From JAXGXJ01 sp050943595 (GTDB lineage Bacteria > Actinomycetota > Thermoleophilia > RBG-16-64-13): a stretch of DNA of 64,000 nucleotides. Both the position numbers and the translations under genes were made by a program. Under the pieces are notes generated by a model, which saw nothing but the letters and a program-made list of their open reading frames with translations, did not search any database and was not told the DNA's origin. The first letter of the stretch is position 1. Each line of letters opens with the position of its first letter. Positions 36,024 to 44,850 of the stretch are shown here, piece after piece. The stretch is from positions 35,535 to 99,534 of the forward strand of contig JBMNPM010000008.1 of the NCBI GenBank assembly GCA_050943595.1, in the 5' to 3' direction.

Positions 36024-37430
36024 ATGATTGAACCCACCCTTGTCGAGACCGCTCCCAGTGCTGCGTCTGCGCAGGTGCGTAGTCTGCACTTCATAGGCAT
36101 CGGCGGCGCGGGTATGAGCGGTATCGCGTTGGTTCTCCACGATCAGGGCCACCGTGTCAGTGGCTCAGACCTCAAGTCGTCGCGCTACGTGAACCTCCTT
36201 GAGACGGCAGGAGTGCCGGTCAGCATAGGTCACCAGAGTGCCAATCTTGACCACCCCGACGTCGTCGTCATCTCTTCTGCCATACCGTCCCACAATGCCG
36301 AACTTGTGGAAGCACGTCGCCGTGGCATCCAGGTGGTCAAGCGGGCGCAGGCATTGGCATGGATCATGGAGGGGGGGCGGGGGATAGCTGTGTGTGGGAC
36401 CCACGGCAAAACGACTACGACGTCTATGATCAGCCGTGTGTTGGTCGATGCGGGAGCCGACCCCACCTTCTTGGTGGGGGGTGAGTTGAACGATCTGGGC
36501 TCTAATGCCCGCCGGGGGAAGGGCGAGTTCGTCGTATGCGAGGCCGACGAGTCGGACGGCTCTCTGCTGCTCTTGAGCCCCGAAGTGACGGTCTTCACCA
36601 ATATGGAATTGGATCACCACAGCCACTACCTGCATGTCGACGATGTCGCGGAGGTCTTTGCGGAGTTCCTCGAGCGTCTCCCGGCTGCAGGTCTCCTGGT
36701 GTACTGCGGGGAAGATGAGAGGGTCTGTGGGTTGGCGGCTCGTTGCGGTAGGCGCGTCTGCTCCTACGGTTTTGCCGATCACCACGACTACCAGGCCCGG
36801 GCGATCGAGAGATGGGCGTTGGGCAATCGCTTCGAGGTGTGGACCGGCGGAAGCCGTCTGACCGTGGTCGAGCTCATGGTCCCCGGCCGGCACAATATCC
36901 TCAATGCACTCGCCTGCTTCGCGACCCTCCACGAGCTGGGGATAGCGGCTGTGGATATAGCGGCGTCCTTGAAATCCTTCGGTGGGGCCGTCCGTCGTTT
37001 CCAGCGCAAGGGGGAGCGTGACGGTGTAGTGGTGGTTGATGACTATGCTCACCATCCGACGGAACTCAAGGCCACGCTGTTGGCGGCCCATGAAGGGCAG
37101 TGGGACCGGGTCATCGCAGTCTTTCAGCCCCACCTCTATTCGCGGACGGAGTTCCTGCACGATGAGTTTGCGGCCGCCCTGTTGGAGGCCGACGTCGCCG
37201 TTGTCACCGACGTCTACGGCGCACGTGAGGACCCCCGCCCCGGCATCAGCGGAAAGCTCATCGTCGACAGCATCCTGCGGCTCGACGGCAACAAGCCTGT
37301 GGCCTACCTGCCCCGTTTGGCAACGGTGGTCGATTACCTGGACCGCACAACGCGCGAGGGTGATCTCATTCTTACCCTGGGGGCGGGCGACATCCATCGG
37401 GTTGGAGAACGCTTTCTGCGTGCGGACTGA
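36024..37430 (+). CDS. murC: UDP-N-acetylmuramate-L-alanine ligase MurC
   Basis: Adds the first amino acid of the stem peptide. The 468-residue product has HFIGIGGAGMSGIALVLHDQ, P-loop GTHGKTTTTSMI, EADESDGSLLLLSPEV, NMELDHHSHY and DDYAHHPTELKATL. Starts are TTG 36018, overlapping the murG stop with GAGGA 4 nt before it, or ATG 36024; ATG was taken. Confidence 0.95.
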   Translation: MIEPTLVETAPSAASAQVRSLHFIGIGGAGMSGIALVLHDQGHRVSGSDLKSSRYVNLLETAGVPVSIGHQSANLDHPDVVVISSAIPSHNAELVEARRRGIQVVKRAQALAWIMEGGRGIAVCGTHGKTTTTSMISRVLVDAGADPTFLVGGELNDLGSNARRGKGEFVVCEADESDGSLLLLSPEVTVFTNMELDHHSHYLHVDDVAEVFAEFLERLPAAGLLVYCGEDERVCGLAARCGRRVCSYGFADHHDYQARAIERWALGNRFEVWTGGSRLTVVELMVPGRHNILNALACFATLHELGIAAVDIAASLKSFGGAVRRFQRKGERDGVVVVDDYAHHPTELKATLLAAHEGQWDRVIAVFQPHLYSRTEFLHDEFAAALLEADVAVVTDVYGAREDPRPGISGKLIVDSILRLDGNKPVAYLPRLATVVDYLDRTTREGDLILTLGAGDIHRVGERFLRAD

Positions 37431-37433
37431 CCT

Positions 37434-38447
37434 ATGGGTGTCATGAGGCCGGCCGGGGTCATGACGCTTCTCCAGGATCTGCAGGCGATCTCGGGGCTTC
37501 GCCTATGGACGCAGGCTCCCCTAGCACCCTTCACCACCATTGGGACCGGCGGTAATGCCATGCTGCTCCTCACCGTCTCGCATCAGGAGGCTCTTGTGGC
37601 CGCCCTGCGTGTGCTGGAGGGGGCGGCCACGCCCTGGTTCTGCCTAGGGGCGGGTTCTAATCTCCTGGTGGCCGATGAGGGCTGTTCGACTGTGGTGATC
37701 AAGTTGGGTGAGGGCTTTCACTATGTAGAAGGGCTGCCTTCCGCATCCGATTGTCCCGCCGATGGTGAATCGGTCACGTTGACTGTGGGGGCGGGCTCGC
37801 ACCTTGCTCATCTGGCCGCGGTGGTCGCTGAGAGCGGTCTCTCCGGATTGGAGTTCGCCGGCGGTATACCGGGGTCTGTAGGAGGCGGGGTGGCCATGAA
37901 TGCAGGGGCCCATGGTGGGGCTTTGGCCGACGTGGTGGAGGCGGTGCAACTGGTCTCGTCTACAGGGGTGGTCTGGCGGTCGGCCGGCAGTCTGGTATGG
38001 GCATATCGGGAGTGCAGCCTTCCATCGGGATCGGTGGTTACGGCCGTCCGCCTCCGACTTCTTGCCGGCGACGCGCAGGTTGTCGTGGCCGATCATAGAG
38101 TCTTGCTGCGTACTCGCCGGCGTTCCCAACCGCGCGGTGTGCGGACGTTTGGGAGCGTCTTCAAGAACCCCCCGGGCCACTCTGCTGGGAAACTGCTCGA
38201 CGAGGCGGGGCTGAAGGGAGTCCGGCGAGGCGACGCCGAAGTATCAACCGTGCATGCCAATTTCCTCGTCAATCTGGGGGATGCCACTACGGCCGACATG
38301 CTGGCGCTGATGACGTTTATGCGTGACACTGTCCACCATTTCCATGGGATCTTGTTGCAGCCGGAAGTGAAGCTTGTTGGCCGGGACTTCCCCTGGGATA
38401 TCATCGACGATTCCGTATCTCCCGGCCTGCCCGGTGGCCGTGGATAG
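37434..38447 (+). CDS. murB: UDP-N-acetylenolpyruvoylglucosamine reductase MurB
   Basis: FAD-dependent reduction that makes UDP-MurNAc. The 337-residue product has the FAD-binding stretches LGAGSNLLVADEG and GLEFAGGIPGSVGGGVAMNAGAHG, AYRECSLPSG and the catalytic Glu in LLQPEVKLVG near the C-terminus. Starts ATG 37434, 37443 and 37461 are possible and none has a strong ribosome site. Confidence 0.94.
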   Translation: MGVMRPAGVMTLLQDLQAISGLRLWTQAPLAPFTTIGTGGNAMLLLTVSHQEALVAALRVLEGAATPWFCLGAGSNLLVADEGCSTVVIKLGEGFHYVEGLPSASDCPADGESVTLTVGAGSHLAHLAAVVAESGLSGLEFAGGIPGSVGGGVAMNAGAHGGALADVVEAVQLVSSTGVVWRSAGSLVWAYRECSLPSGSVVTAVRLRLLAGDAQVVVADHRVLLRTRRRSQPRGVRTFGSVFKNPPGHSAGKLLDEAGLKGVRRGDAEVSTVHANFLVNLGDATTADMLALMTFMRDTVHHFHGILLQPEVKLVGRDFPWDIIDDSVSPGLPGGRG

Positions 38448-39204
38448 GAAGGTCCGTGAGCGGCGCCGCTCCATTCATCGTGCGCGTGGTCGTCGGAGGG
38501 CGGGAGTGGTCGTGCTCTGTGTGGCGGTGGTCGTGGCCGGTATCGTATTCATGTGGCTACGTTCGTCGGATGTCTTCTCCGTCCAGACGGTCACGGCCAC
38601 AGCGGTGAGGTACGTCAACACAGAAGAGATCAGCCGGGCTACCGCATCCGCTCGAGGAGCCAATTTGCTGGCCCTCTCGGTAGGTCCCATCGAGGATAGT
38701 CTGGAGGCCCTACCCTATGTACGTTCGGTCCGCGTACTCCGCCGCTTTCCCCATACGCTTGAGGTGCGTGTGGTGGAGCGGGATCCCGTTGCCCGCGTTC
38801 GAACCGGTGAGGGCAACACATGGTTGACGAGCGACGATGGGCGGGTCCTAGAGAAGAAGGATGACTCAAGTCTGCCCTTGTTCGTATCGGCACAGAACCT
38901 ACACCTCAAGGCCGGTGGCACACTTCCTCCACCGGTGATACGGGTTTTACCGCTGGTGTCCCTTCTCAAGCATATCCCTGCGGAAAACACGTTGCCGGCG
39001 GTCGATCATGTCGGCGTCGCGCCGACCGGGGAGGCTACGGTGCACTTCGCCGGAGGCATGGAGCTCCGCCTGGGGGAGCCGACACAGCTCGAGCAGAAGT
39101 TGAATGTGACGGCTACTATCATCCAGCCGTACTTGAGGGATGGGAAGCAAATTGTCTATGTGGACGCGAGTGTTGTCGACCGGGTGGCTGTCAAGGCACG
39201 GTGA
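38434..39204 (+). CDS. ftsQ: cell-division protein FtsQ/DivIB
   Basis: Bitopic divisome protein that links FtsL/FtsB with FtsW/FtsI. The 256-residue product has a basic cytoplasmic head (RRRSIHRARGRRRAG), one membrane segment (VVVLCVAVVVAGIVFMWL), a POTRA domain (VFSVQTVTATAVRYVNTEEI, LPYVRSVRVLRRFPHTLEVRV) and a beta domain with DDGRVLEKK. The GTG start at 38434 inside the end of murB is tentative; GTG 38440 is also possible. Confidence 0.9.
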   Translation: MAVDRKVRERRRSIHRARGRRRAGVVVLCVAVVVAGIVFMWLRSSDVFSVQTVTATAVRYVNTEEISRATASARGANLLALSVGPIEDSLEALPYVRSVRVLRRFPHTLEVRVVERDPVARVRTGEGNTWLTSDDGRVLEKKDDSSLPLFVSAQNLHLKAGGTLPPPVIRVLPLVSLLKHIPAENTLPAVDHVGVAPTGEATVHFAGGMELRLGEPTQLEQKLNVTATIIQPYLRDGKQIVYVDASVVDRVAVKAR

Positions 39205-39440
39205 ACGTGCTATTGTGCGGCCATGCAGGAATCGGACAATGAACGGCGTACTACTGTTGGATAGAAGACGATATGGAGGTCATTCTTCTATATGTATTCT
39301 ATATGTAGGTATGTAGGCCATTCTGTGTCACACGGCTAGGCAGGTCGATGTCCACCACAAGTATGAAGTGATGGTTGAGGGTTACGGGCACAACCTCGAG
39401 TCGCGGTCCTATGATTGGATAACGTTGGAGGTTTGAAGGA
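39205..39440. promoter_or_regulatory. ftsQ-ftsZ intergenic region, likely ftsZ promoter area
   Basis: This 236-bp gap is by far the longest inside the dcw cluster and is AT-richer than its surroundings. It contains a tandem TTCTATATGTA at 39286-39296 and 39297-39307, then GGTATGTAGG. TATGAT at 39410-39415 could be a -10, but no -35 pairs with it. GGAGG at 39427-39431 is the ftsZ ribosome site. ftsA, often found here, is absent. Confidence 0.5.
39286..39307 (+). repeat. 11-bp tandem repeat upstream of ftsZ
   Basis: TTCTATATGTA occurs twice, directly adjacent, about 135-155 bp before the ftsZ ATG. One-helical-turn spacing suggests a possible protein-binding site. Confidence 0.75.
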
Positions 39441-40526
39441 ATGAACGACACGGGGTCCAGCTACCTTGCGGTGATCAAGGTGGTGGGAGTGGGTGGCGGA
39501 GGTACGAACGCCGTCAACCGCATGGTCGACGCCGGGCTCAAAGGCGTCGAGTTCATCGCCGTGAACACAGATGCTCAGGCTTTATTGATGTGCGATGCCG
39601 ATGTGAAGCTGCACATCGGTGGCAAAATCACTAGAGGTCTTGGTGCCGGTGCGAACCCTGAGGTGGGGCGGGCCGCGGCAGAAGAGAGCCGGGACGAAAT
39701 CCGGGAGCTCCTCAAAGGGGCGGACATGGTATTTGTCACGGCTGGTAAGGGGGGCGGTACCGGCACCGGTGCTGCGCCGGTTATTGCGGAGATCGCCCGG
39801 GAGTTGGGTGCTCTGACGGTGGGTGTCGTCACCAAGCCGTTCAGCTTCGAGGGGCGCAAGCGTGGTACGCAGGCTGAGGCGGGTATAGACACCTTGGCCA
39901 AGAAGGTCGACACTCTGATAATCATTCCCAATGACCGTCTGTTGCAAGTCGTGGAGCGCCGTACGTCTATCATTGAGGCCTTCAAGGTGGCCGATGACGT
40001 TCTTCGCCAAGGCGTGCAGGGCATAACCGACCTCATCACCGTCCCCGGGCTGATCAACCTTGATTTCGCCGACGTGCGCACCATCATGCACAACGCCGGC
40101 TCCGCTCTTATGGGAATCGGTGCAGCCAGCGGTGAGAACCGCGGCGTAGAAGCAGCCAAGTCGGCCATCTCTTCGCCGCTACTGGAATCCTCCATCGAGG
40201 GGGCTACAGGTATCCTCCTCAATATCAGTGGCGGATCCAACATCGGCCTGTTCGAAGTCAACGAGGCAGCGGAAGTCATCGCCAACGCGGCCGATGCGGA
40301 GGCGAACGTCATCTTCGGCGCTGTGATCGACGAGTCTCTCGGCGACCAGATGCGTGTGACTGTTATCGCCACGGGCTTTGATTCTGCCCGCCAGGTGCAG
40401 ATTGTGAGTTCGCGCTCGGCTGATGCGGCGGCCCCGGTTGAGGACGTGGTGCCGCAACAGACTGAGCAGTTCGAGATGAACGAGGACGTTTTGGAGATCC
40501 CCCGCTTCCTGCGTGACAGAGATTGA
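39441..40526 (+). CDS. ftsZ: cell-division tubulin FtsZ
   Basis: GTPase that forms the Z ring. The 361-residue product has VVGVGGGGTNAVNRMV, the tubulin signature GGGTGTGAAP at 104-113, and the T7 loop NLDFADVRTIM. The C-terminal peptide ends EIPRFLRDRD, a variant of the conserved DIPxFLR tail that binds SepF and other partners. GGAGG lies 9 nt before ATG. Length is at the short end because the linker is short. Confidence 0.97.
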   Translation: MNDTGSSYLAVIKVVGVGGGGTNAVNRMVDAGLKGVEFIAVNTDAQALLMCDADVKLHIGGKITRGLGAGANPEVGRAAAEESRDEIRELLKGADMVFVTAGKGGGTGTGAAPVIAEIARELGALTVGVVTKPFSFEGRKRGTQAEAGIDTLAKKVDTLIIIPNDRLLQVVERRTSIIEAFKVADDVLRQGVQGITDLITVPGLINLDFADVRTIMHNAGSALMGIGAASGENRGVEAAKSAISSPLLESSIEGATGILLNISGGSNIGLFEVNEAAEVIANAADAEANVIFGAVIDESLGDQMRVTVIATGFDSARQVQIVSSRSADAAAPVEDVVPQQTEQFEMNEDVLEIPRFLRDRD

Positions 40527-41466
40527 CGCCGGGGTAAGGACTGATTCCGAGAGAGACCGACACAACGGTGCGACATGGACCGGCGATAGAGTGACCTTCG
40601 TTAGACACGACGGGGCACTTTCAGAGGTTCCGCTTGCAGGGCGTATCGATCCTGCGGCCCGTGCCCGCCTGCGGGTCTGTGAGTGGGCCGGGCTGGAGGT
40701 TATCGAAGCTCGTCTTCCTGGGCCCTTCCGCGTTATGTTCACGACCCGTCAGGGCGGCGTGAGCGCCGGCCCCTATGCGTCTCTCAACCTCTCCTATCGT
40801 GTGGATGACGATCCCAAACTGGTGGCCGACAACCGTGCCTGGGTGGCGGCTGCCGTCGACTCGCGCGGCCGTGACATCGCTTCTCAGCAGCCTCTTCGGC
40901 TGATTAGCCCGACCCAGGTGCATGGGGTGAGGGTGGTGGGAGCGGCCGAGTACGCCGCCGCTGGTAAAGGCGATGGTTGTGACTCCATTGAAGATCCCTG
41001 TGACGGCTTGGTCATCCATCCGCTACTCGATCAGGGGTTGGCCGCACTCCTGCTGTTCGCCGATTGTGTTCCCTTGGTCTTGGTGGGGGAGGTCGACATG
41101 GCTGTGGTCCACGGCGGCTGGCGCGGGATCCTTGACGGTATCGTCCGGCAGGCCGGTCGAGCTATGACCGGTCCTCCGGGCTTGGCCATCATCGGACCCA
41201 GCCTGGGCCCCTGTTGCTTCACAGTGGGACGAGAGGTGGCGGGTGCGTTCGCGGATCGATTTGGGACGCATGTGGTGGTGGAGGAGGAAAGAGTCGATCT
41301 GTGGGCTGCTGCCTCTGTGGCGCTGGAAGAATTGGGGGTTAGGCGGGGGCAGATAGTCAACCCTCGACTCTGCACGGCCTGCAACCGCGATCTCTTTTAT
41401 TCCTACCGGGCCGAGGGTCCCACCACCGGCCGTCACGGCTGTGTCGCATGGACGGCGGCTGCATGA
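40513..41466 (+). CDS. pgeF: PgeF/YfiH-type multicopper-oxidase-like (laccase) domain protein
   Basis: Family members remove L-serine from misincorporated UDP-MurNAc-L-Ser or act as purine nucleosidases with Zn/Cu sites. The core runs from MFTTRQGGVSAGPYASLNLS to NPRLCTACNRDLFYSYRAEG, with the HGGWRGILDGIV metal-ligand stretch (His) and Cys ligands. The longest frame begins with GTG 40513 inside ftsZ, giving 317 residues with roughly 60 more than usual before the core; no ribosome site supports it, so the start may be GTG 40591 or later. It sits in the usual place after ftsZ. Confidence 0.85.
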   Translation: MTEIDAGVRTDSERDRHNGATWTGDRVTFVRHDGALSEVPLAGRIDPAARARLRVCEWAGLEVIEARLPGPFRVMFTTRQGGVSAGPYASLNLSYRVDDDPKLVADNRAWVAAAVDSRGRDIASQQPLRLISPTQVHGVRVVGAAEYAAAGKGDGCDSIEDPCDGLVIHPLLDQGLAALLLFADCVPLVLVGEVDMAVVHGGWRGILDGIVRQAGRAMTGPPGLAIIGPSLGPCCFTVGREVAGAFADRFGTHVVVEEERVDLWAAASVALEELGVRRGQIVNPRLCTACNRDLFYSYRAEGPTTGRHGCVAWTAAA

Positions 41467-42149
41467 ACGTGGGGTTGGAAAGCCTGCGCAAGAACCTGGC
41501 CGAGGTGGAGCGCCGCATCGACGAGGCGTGTGCACGGGCCGGGCGCAGTGACACGCCACGTCTGCTGGTAACGTCGAAGTATTTGAGCGTGGAGGAGATG
41601 GCACCCTTCGAACCGGCAGGAATCCGGCTCGTGGGGGAGAACAGGGCAGAAGGATTGGAAGAAAAGTACCGGAGGTGGGGTAACCTCTTGGAGTTCCACT
41701 TCATCGGTCACCTCCAGAGTCGCAAGGTTAAATCGGTGCTGCCGTACGTCTCGTTGATCCACTCTGTGGAGTCAATTTCGTTGGTGCGGGAGTTGAACCG
41801 GAGGGCAGAGGGCGAAGTAAGGGTATTGCTGGAGGTCAACGTGAGTGGGGAGGAAAGTAAGTATGGTATCCTCCCGGCGGCCGCCACCACCTTCTTGGAG
41901 GAGGCTGCGGTGTATGAGAGGGTTGTGTTCGTCGGCCTGATGACCATGGCCCCCCTGGTGCAGGATCCTGAGGACGCACGGCCCTCCTTTCAGGGGCTGC
42001 GGATGCTGCGTGATGATCTTGCTACCAGGTTCGCCGGCCGCTATCAGCTCACCGAACTATCCATGGGGATGAGCAACGACTATGAAGTGGCCGTCGAGGA
42101 AGGCGCGACTCTCGTAAGAGTCGGTAGTGCGCTTTTCTCTAATGTATAA
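41463..42149 (+). CDS. YggS/PLPBP pyridoxal-phosphate homeostasis protein
   Basis: PLP-binding TIM-barrel protein that balances vitamin B6 and amino-acid pools. The 228-residue product has the PLP lysine in LLVTSKYLSVEEM, VGENRAEGLEEKY, FHFIGHLQSRKVK, LLEVNVSGEESKYGI and LSMGMSNDYEVAVEEGATLVRVGSALF. ATG 41463 overlaps the previous stop as ATGA. Location between pgeF and sepF is typical of Gram-positive dcw clusters. Confidence 0.93.
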   Translation: MNVGLESLRKNLAEVERRIDEACARAGRSDTPRLLVTSKYLSVEEMAPFEPAGIRLVGENRAEGLEEKYRRWGNLLEFHFIGHLQSRKVKSVLPYVSLIHSVESISLVRELNRRAEGEVRVLLEVNVSGEESKYGILPAAATTFLEEAAVYERVVFVGLMTMAPLVQDPEDARPSFQGLRMLRDDLATRFAGRYQLTELSMGMSNDYEVAVEEGATLVRVGSALFSNV

Positions 42150-42159
42150 GGAGGCATAC

Positions 42160-42702
42160 ATGGCTGCCGGAGGCATCTGGCGCAAGACGCTCGTGTATTT
42201 TGGTCTCGCCGACGAGGACGAAGACTACAACGATGACGAGACTATCATGACACAAGCCGACCCTGAAGAAGCGTATAAGGACCATAAGGACCGCTTGAAC
42301 GTCAGGAGGATCGATCGTAGCAGCCGGCGCCGCCAGTCGAGCGATTTTGATGACATCTTCGCAGAGGAACATCGCTCGTCGCGTGCATCCATTCGCCCTC
42401 TCCCTACCGCTGTGGAGAAGCCCCAGGTACGGGTGCACCTCGTGGTGCCCAAGAATTTCAACGACGCGCAAATGATTGCCGATAAGTTCAAGGCCGACGT
42501 CCCGGTTATAGTCAATCTGCAGCAGACCGACACCGAGCTGGCTAAGAGATTGATCGACTTCACCAGCGGCCTCACTTATGCCCTCGATGGAGGTATGCAG
42601 CGGGTGGCTGAAAAGGTCTTCCTGCTTACACCCAAGGGTGTCGAGGTATCCGCCGAGGAGCGGCAGCGTATCGCGGAGAAGGGTTTCTATAACCAATCCT
42701 GA
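42160..42702 (+). CDS. sepF: SepF, FtsZ membrane anchor
   Basis: Tethers FtsZ to the membrane through an amphipathic N-terminal helix. The 180-residue product starts MAAGGIWRKTLVYFGLADED, followed by an acidic, disordered linker and the SepF core (VHLVVPKNFNDAQMIADKF, LIDFTSGLTYALDGGMQRVAEKVFLLTP). AAGGAGG at 42148-42154 is 5 nt before ATG. With no ftsA in the cluster, SepF is probably the main Z-ring anchor. Confidence 0.95.
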   Translation: MAAGGIWRKTLVYFGLADEDEDYNDDETIMTQADPEEAYKDHKDRLNVRRIDRSSRRRQSSDFDDIFAEEHRSSRASIRPLPTAVEKPQVRVHLVVPKNFNDAQMIADKFKADVPVIVNLQQTDTELAKRLIDFTSGLTYALDGGMQRVAEKVFLLTPKGVEVSAEERQRIAEKGFYNQS

Positions 42703-42744
42703 CCGGTCGCCGTCCGGTGGGGGCCGTCGGCCGCGTCTGTCCGG

Positions 42745-42750
42745 TATAGT
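42745..42750 (+). promoter_or_regulatory. possible -10 element before proC
   Basis: TATAGT lies in the 89-bp sepF-proC gap, 42 nt before the proC ATG, within GTCCGGTATAGTCCGGT. No -35 is evident, so this is a weak call. Confidence 0.25.
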
Positions 42751-42791
42751 CCGGTCCACGCACGATTAATCGACATCTGAGGACGGATGAT

Positions 42792-43631
42792 ATGGGAATC
42801 ATCGTTGGAGTAGTGGGAACAGGCAACATGGGCGCTTCCCTGGTGCGCGGATGGTCTCGTGCGGCCGACGCCGGTATATCCGTTCTCGTCTACGACGTTA
42901 TCCAAGAGCGCGCGGCCGAGCTGGCGTCGAGTGACCGTGTAGCTGTGGCTGCCTCCGCGGGCGAAGTGGCCCATGAGGCCCAGGTGGTCCTTGTGGCTGT
43001 GAAGCCGAAGGACGTAGCCGCCGTACTTGAGGATATCCGTGGCCGGTTGGGCGAGGGGTCCATCGTTGTGTCCGTTGCAGCGGGTGTGACTGTAGCGACC
43101 CTGCGCAAAGCCACTGGGGCAGGACCTGCTGTGTTCCGCATCATGCCGAATCTGGGTGTCGAGTTGGGAGAAGGAGTCGTCGCCGTGGCAACCGAACCGG
43201 ACACATCGCCGGAGGCGGCTGCTGTGGTCGGGAGGTTGCTGGCCCCGTTGGGTCTAGTGGAGTCCATCCCCGAGGAGCAGTTCGATGCTGTTACGGCCGT
43301 ATCCGGCTCTTCCATAGGCTTCTTGGCTTTGGTGCTGGAGGGTATGGAAGACGGAGCTGTGCGGGCAGGGATGCCGCGGACTACAGCCAGGGCTTTCATC
43401 CGCCAGACGGTTTTGGCCGGCGCGCTCCTCTTACAGCGTCATCCTGGATCGGCTGCCGACGTCAAGGACCGGGTATCGTCTCCCGCAGGGACGACTATCG
43501 CCGGCCTGGCCACCCTTGAGGACCGCGGGGTGCGTGCGGCTTTTGTGCGCGCGATTGAACAGGCGGCTGAACGGAGTCGCTGTCTGCAGGATGCCGGTCG
43601 TCCTATTTTGGGTCATTCCAACGAAGGGTAA
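42792..43631 (+). CDS. proC: pyrroline-5-carboxylate reductase
   Basis: Last step of proline synthesis with NAD(P)H. The 279-residue product has the Rossmann start GVVGTGNMGASLVRGW, VLVAVKPKDVAAVLED, VSVAAGVTVATL, FRIMPNLGVELGEGV, and the C-terminal signature VSSPAGTTIAGLATLEDRGV. GAGGA lies 8 nt before ATG. proB and proA are 23 kb upstream. Confidence 0.95.
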   Translation: MGIIVGVVGTGNMGASLVRGWSRAADAGISVLVYDVIQERAAELASSDRVAVAASAGEVAHEAQVVLVAVKPKDVAAVLEDIRGRLGEGSIVVSVAAGVTVATLRKATGAGPAVFRIMPNLGVELGEGVVAVATEPDTSPEAAAVVGRLLAPLGLVESIPEEQFDAVTAVSGSSIGFLALVLEGMEDGAVRAGMPRTTARAFIRQTVLAGALLLQRHPGSAADVKDRVSSPAGTTIAGLATLEDRGVRAAFVRAIEQAAERSRCLQDAGRPILGHSNEG

Positions 43632-43635
43632 GCGA

Positions 43636-44487
43636 ATGAAGCTCACGCCTCTCGACATCCGACGTAAAGAGTTCAAACGGTCCCTGCGTGGCTACGCGGG
43701 GCAGGAGGTAGACGTCTTCCTCGACGAAGTGGCCGATGAGTTCGAGAGAGTGTTTCGGGAGCACGCGGAGATGCGGGATCGTCTCCAGCCCCTGGAAGAG
43801 CAGCTGGAGTCGCAGGCACAGATGAAGGCGGCCATAGAGAAGACGCTCGTCACGGCGCAGGTGCAGGCTGATCAGGTCCTTGCCAATGCGCGCAAGGAGT
43901 CCGAACTCATCATGCGCGCTGCGGAGCTCAAGGCCCGCGATATTGCGAGGGAATCGTACAGCGAGACGCAGCGGGTCCAGCAGGCTCTCGTGCAACTCAA
44001 GCATCTCGAGGAGGAATTCCGCTTCAAGTTCCGCTCTCTACTCGAGGCCCACTTGAATCTGCTCAGCGAGACGCCTATCGCCACACACGGGCCTGAAGTC
44101 GGCACCCTGGCGGCGGATGTGACCGTCGGACCCTCGGATCACACGGCGCCGGAAGCGCAGGCAAATGCGCAGGCAAATGAGGTGACGGTCGAAGAAGATA
44201 CGACTCGACAGGATGAGTCGCCCCCTATGGTTTCGGGAGCGACGGCCTTGTCTGCCGTTGACGACGACACACCAACCGAAGAAGTGGTGGCTCCCGACAC
44301 GGAGACTGCGGGTGTGTCCTCGGTGCCGGAGACGCCCGACACGGATGAGGTGGTGGCAGAAGAGTCCCTTCCGGTGGACGATGCTTTGGCTGATTCCTCT
44401 CTCGGTCATCCGACGGACGACTTGGACGACACGTTTGTGACGTCGGAGACGGTGGCTAAGGAAGAAGATCGCACTATCACTTGGTAG
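43636..44487 (+). CDS. divIVA: DivIVA-family polar/septal coiled-coil protein
   Basis: Binds curved membranes at poles and septa. The 283-residue product begins MKLTPLDIRRKEFKRSLRGY, the membrane-binding DivIVA head, followed by coiled coil (VDVFLDEVADEFERVFREH) to about residue 145. After this comes an acidic, Thr/Pro/Ser-rich tail of about 130 residues that looks disordered. It contains a 12-bp tandem repeat GCGCAGGCAAAT at 44155-44178. ATG 43636 is the family start; the open frame upstream lies inside proC. Confidence 0.9.
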   Translation: MKLTPLDIRRKEFKRSLRGYAGQEVDVFLDEVADEFERVFREHAEMRDRLQPLEEQLESQAQMKAAIEKTLVTAQVQADQVLANARKESELIMRAAELKARDIARESYSETQRVQQALVQLKHLEEEFRFKFRSLLEAHLNLLSETPIATHGPEVGTLAADVTVGPSDHTAPEAQANAQANEVTVEEDTTRQDESPPMVSGATALSAVDDDTPTEEVVAPDTETAGVSSVPETPDTDEVVAEESLPVDDALADSSLGHPTDDLDDTFVTSETVAKEEDRTITW

Positions 44488-44505
44488 GGATGGACGTTGG
44501 TAAGG

Positions 44506-44835
44506 ATGGACGATCCGGCACAGACAGGACCGCGCCCAGCTATTCGACGGCTGGAAGACGGTCTGCTGGTGGGCTTTCGGGTTAGCCCTTCAGCCACCCG
44601 CACCGCGATCCGAGGTCTCTATGGGGACCGCATCAAGGTGTCGTTGAGCGCGCCGCCTGAAGATGACCGGGCCAACACCGAACTGGTTGAGTCGCTGGCC
44701 CGTTGGCTGGGGATGCGCAGAGATACCATTCGTATCCGGAGTGGCCGGGCCAGCCGGGACAAGGTCGTGGTTTTTACGGGCCTGGACGAAGCGGAACTCC
44801 AAAGCAGGCTGGCCGCTCTCCTCGCGGGCCGGTGA
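44506..44835 (+). CDS. DUF167/YggU family protein
   Basis: A 109-residue small protein of unknown function. It matches the family pattern FRVSPSATRTAIRGLYGDRIKVSLSAPPEDDRANTELVESLARWLG followed by IRIRSGRASRDKVV (shown in parts). ATG 44506 was chosen; TTG 44497 would add three residues. It lies 18 nt after divIVA and is often part of dcw downstream regions. Confidence 0.85.
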   Translation: MDDPAQTGPRPAIRRLEDGLLVGFRVSPSATRTAIRGLYGDRIKVSLSAPPEDDRANTELVESLARWLGMRRDTIRIRSGRASRDKVVVFTGLDEAELQSRLAALLAGR

Positions 44836-44850
44836 GGGGGCTCATGAATC

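Noticed and set aside
36165..37397. 410-residue open frame on the minus strand opposite murC
   Set aside because: Same reason: murC is complete and recognisable, and the antisense frame has biased composition and no ribosome site of note.
40870..40900. CTTCTCAGCAGCCTCTTC match to the dispersed repeat end
   Set aside because: It lies within conserved pgeF coding sequence and lacks the rest of the repeat; judged a chance match.
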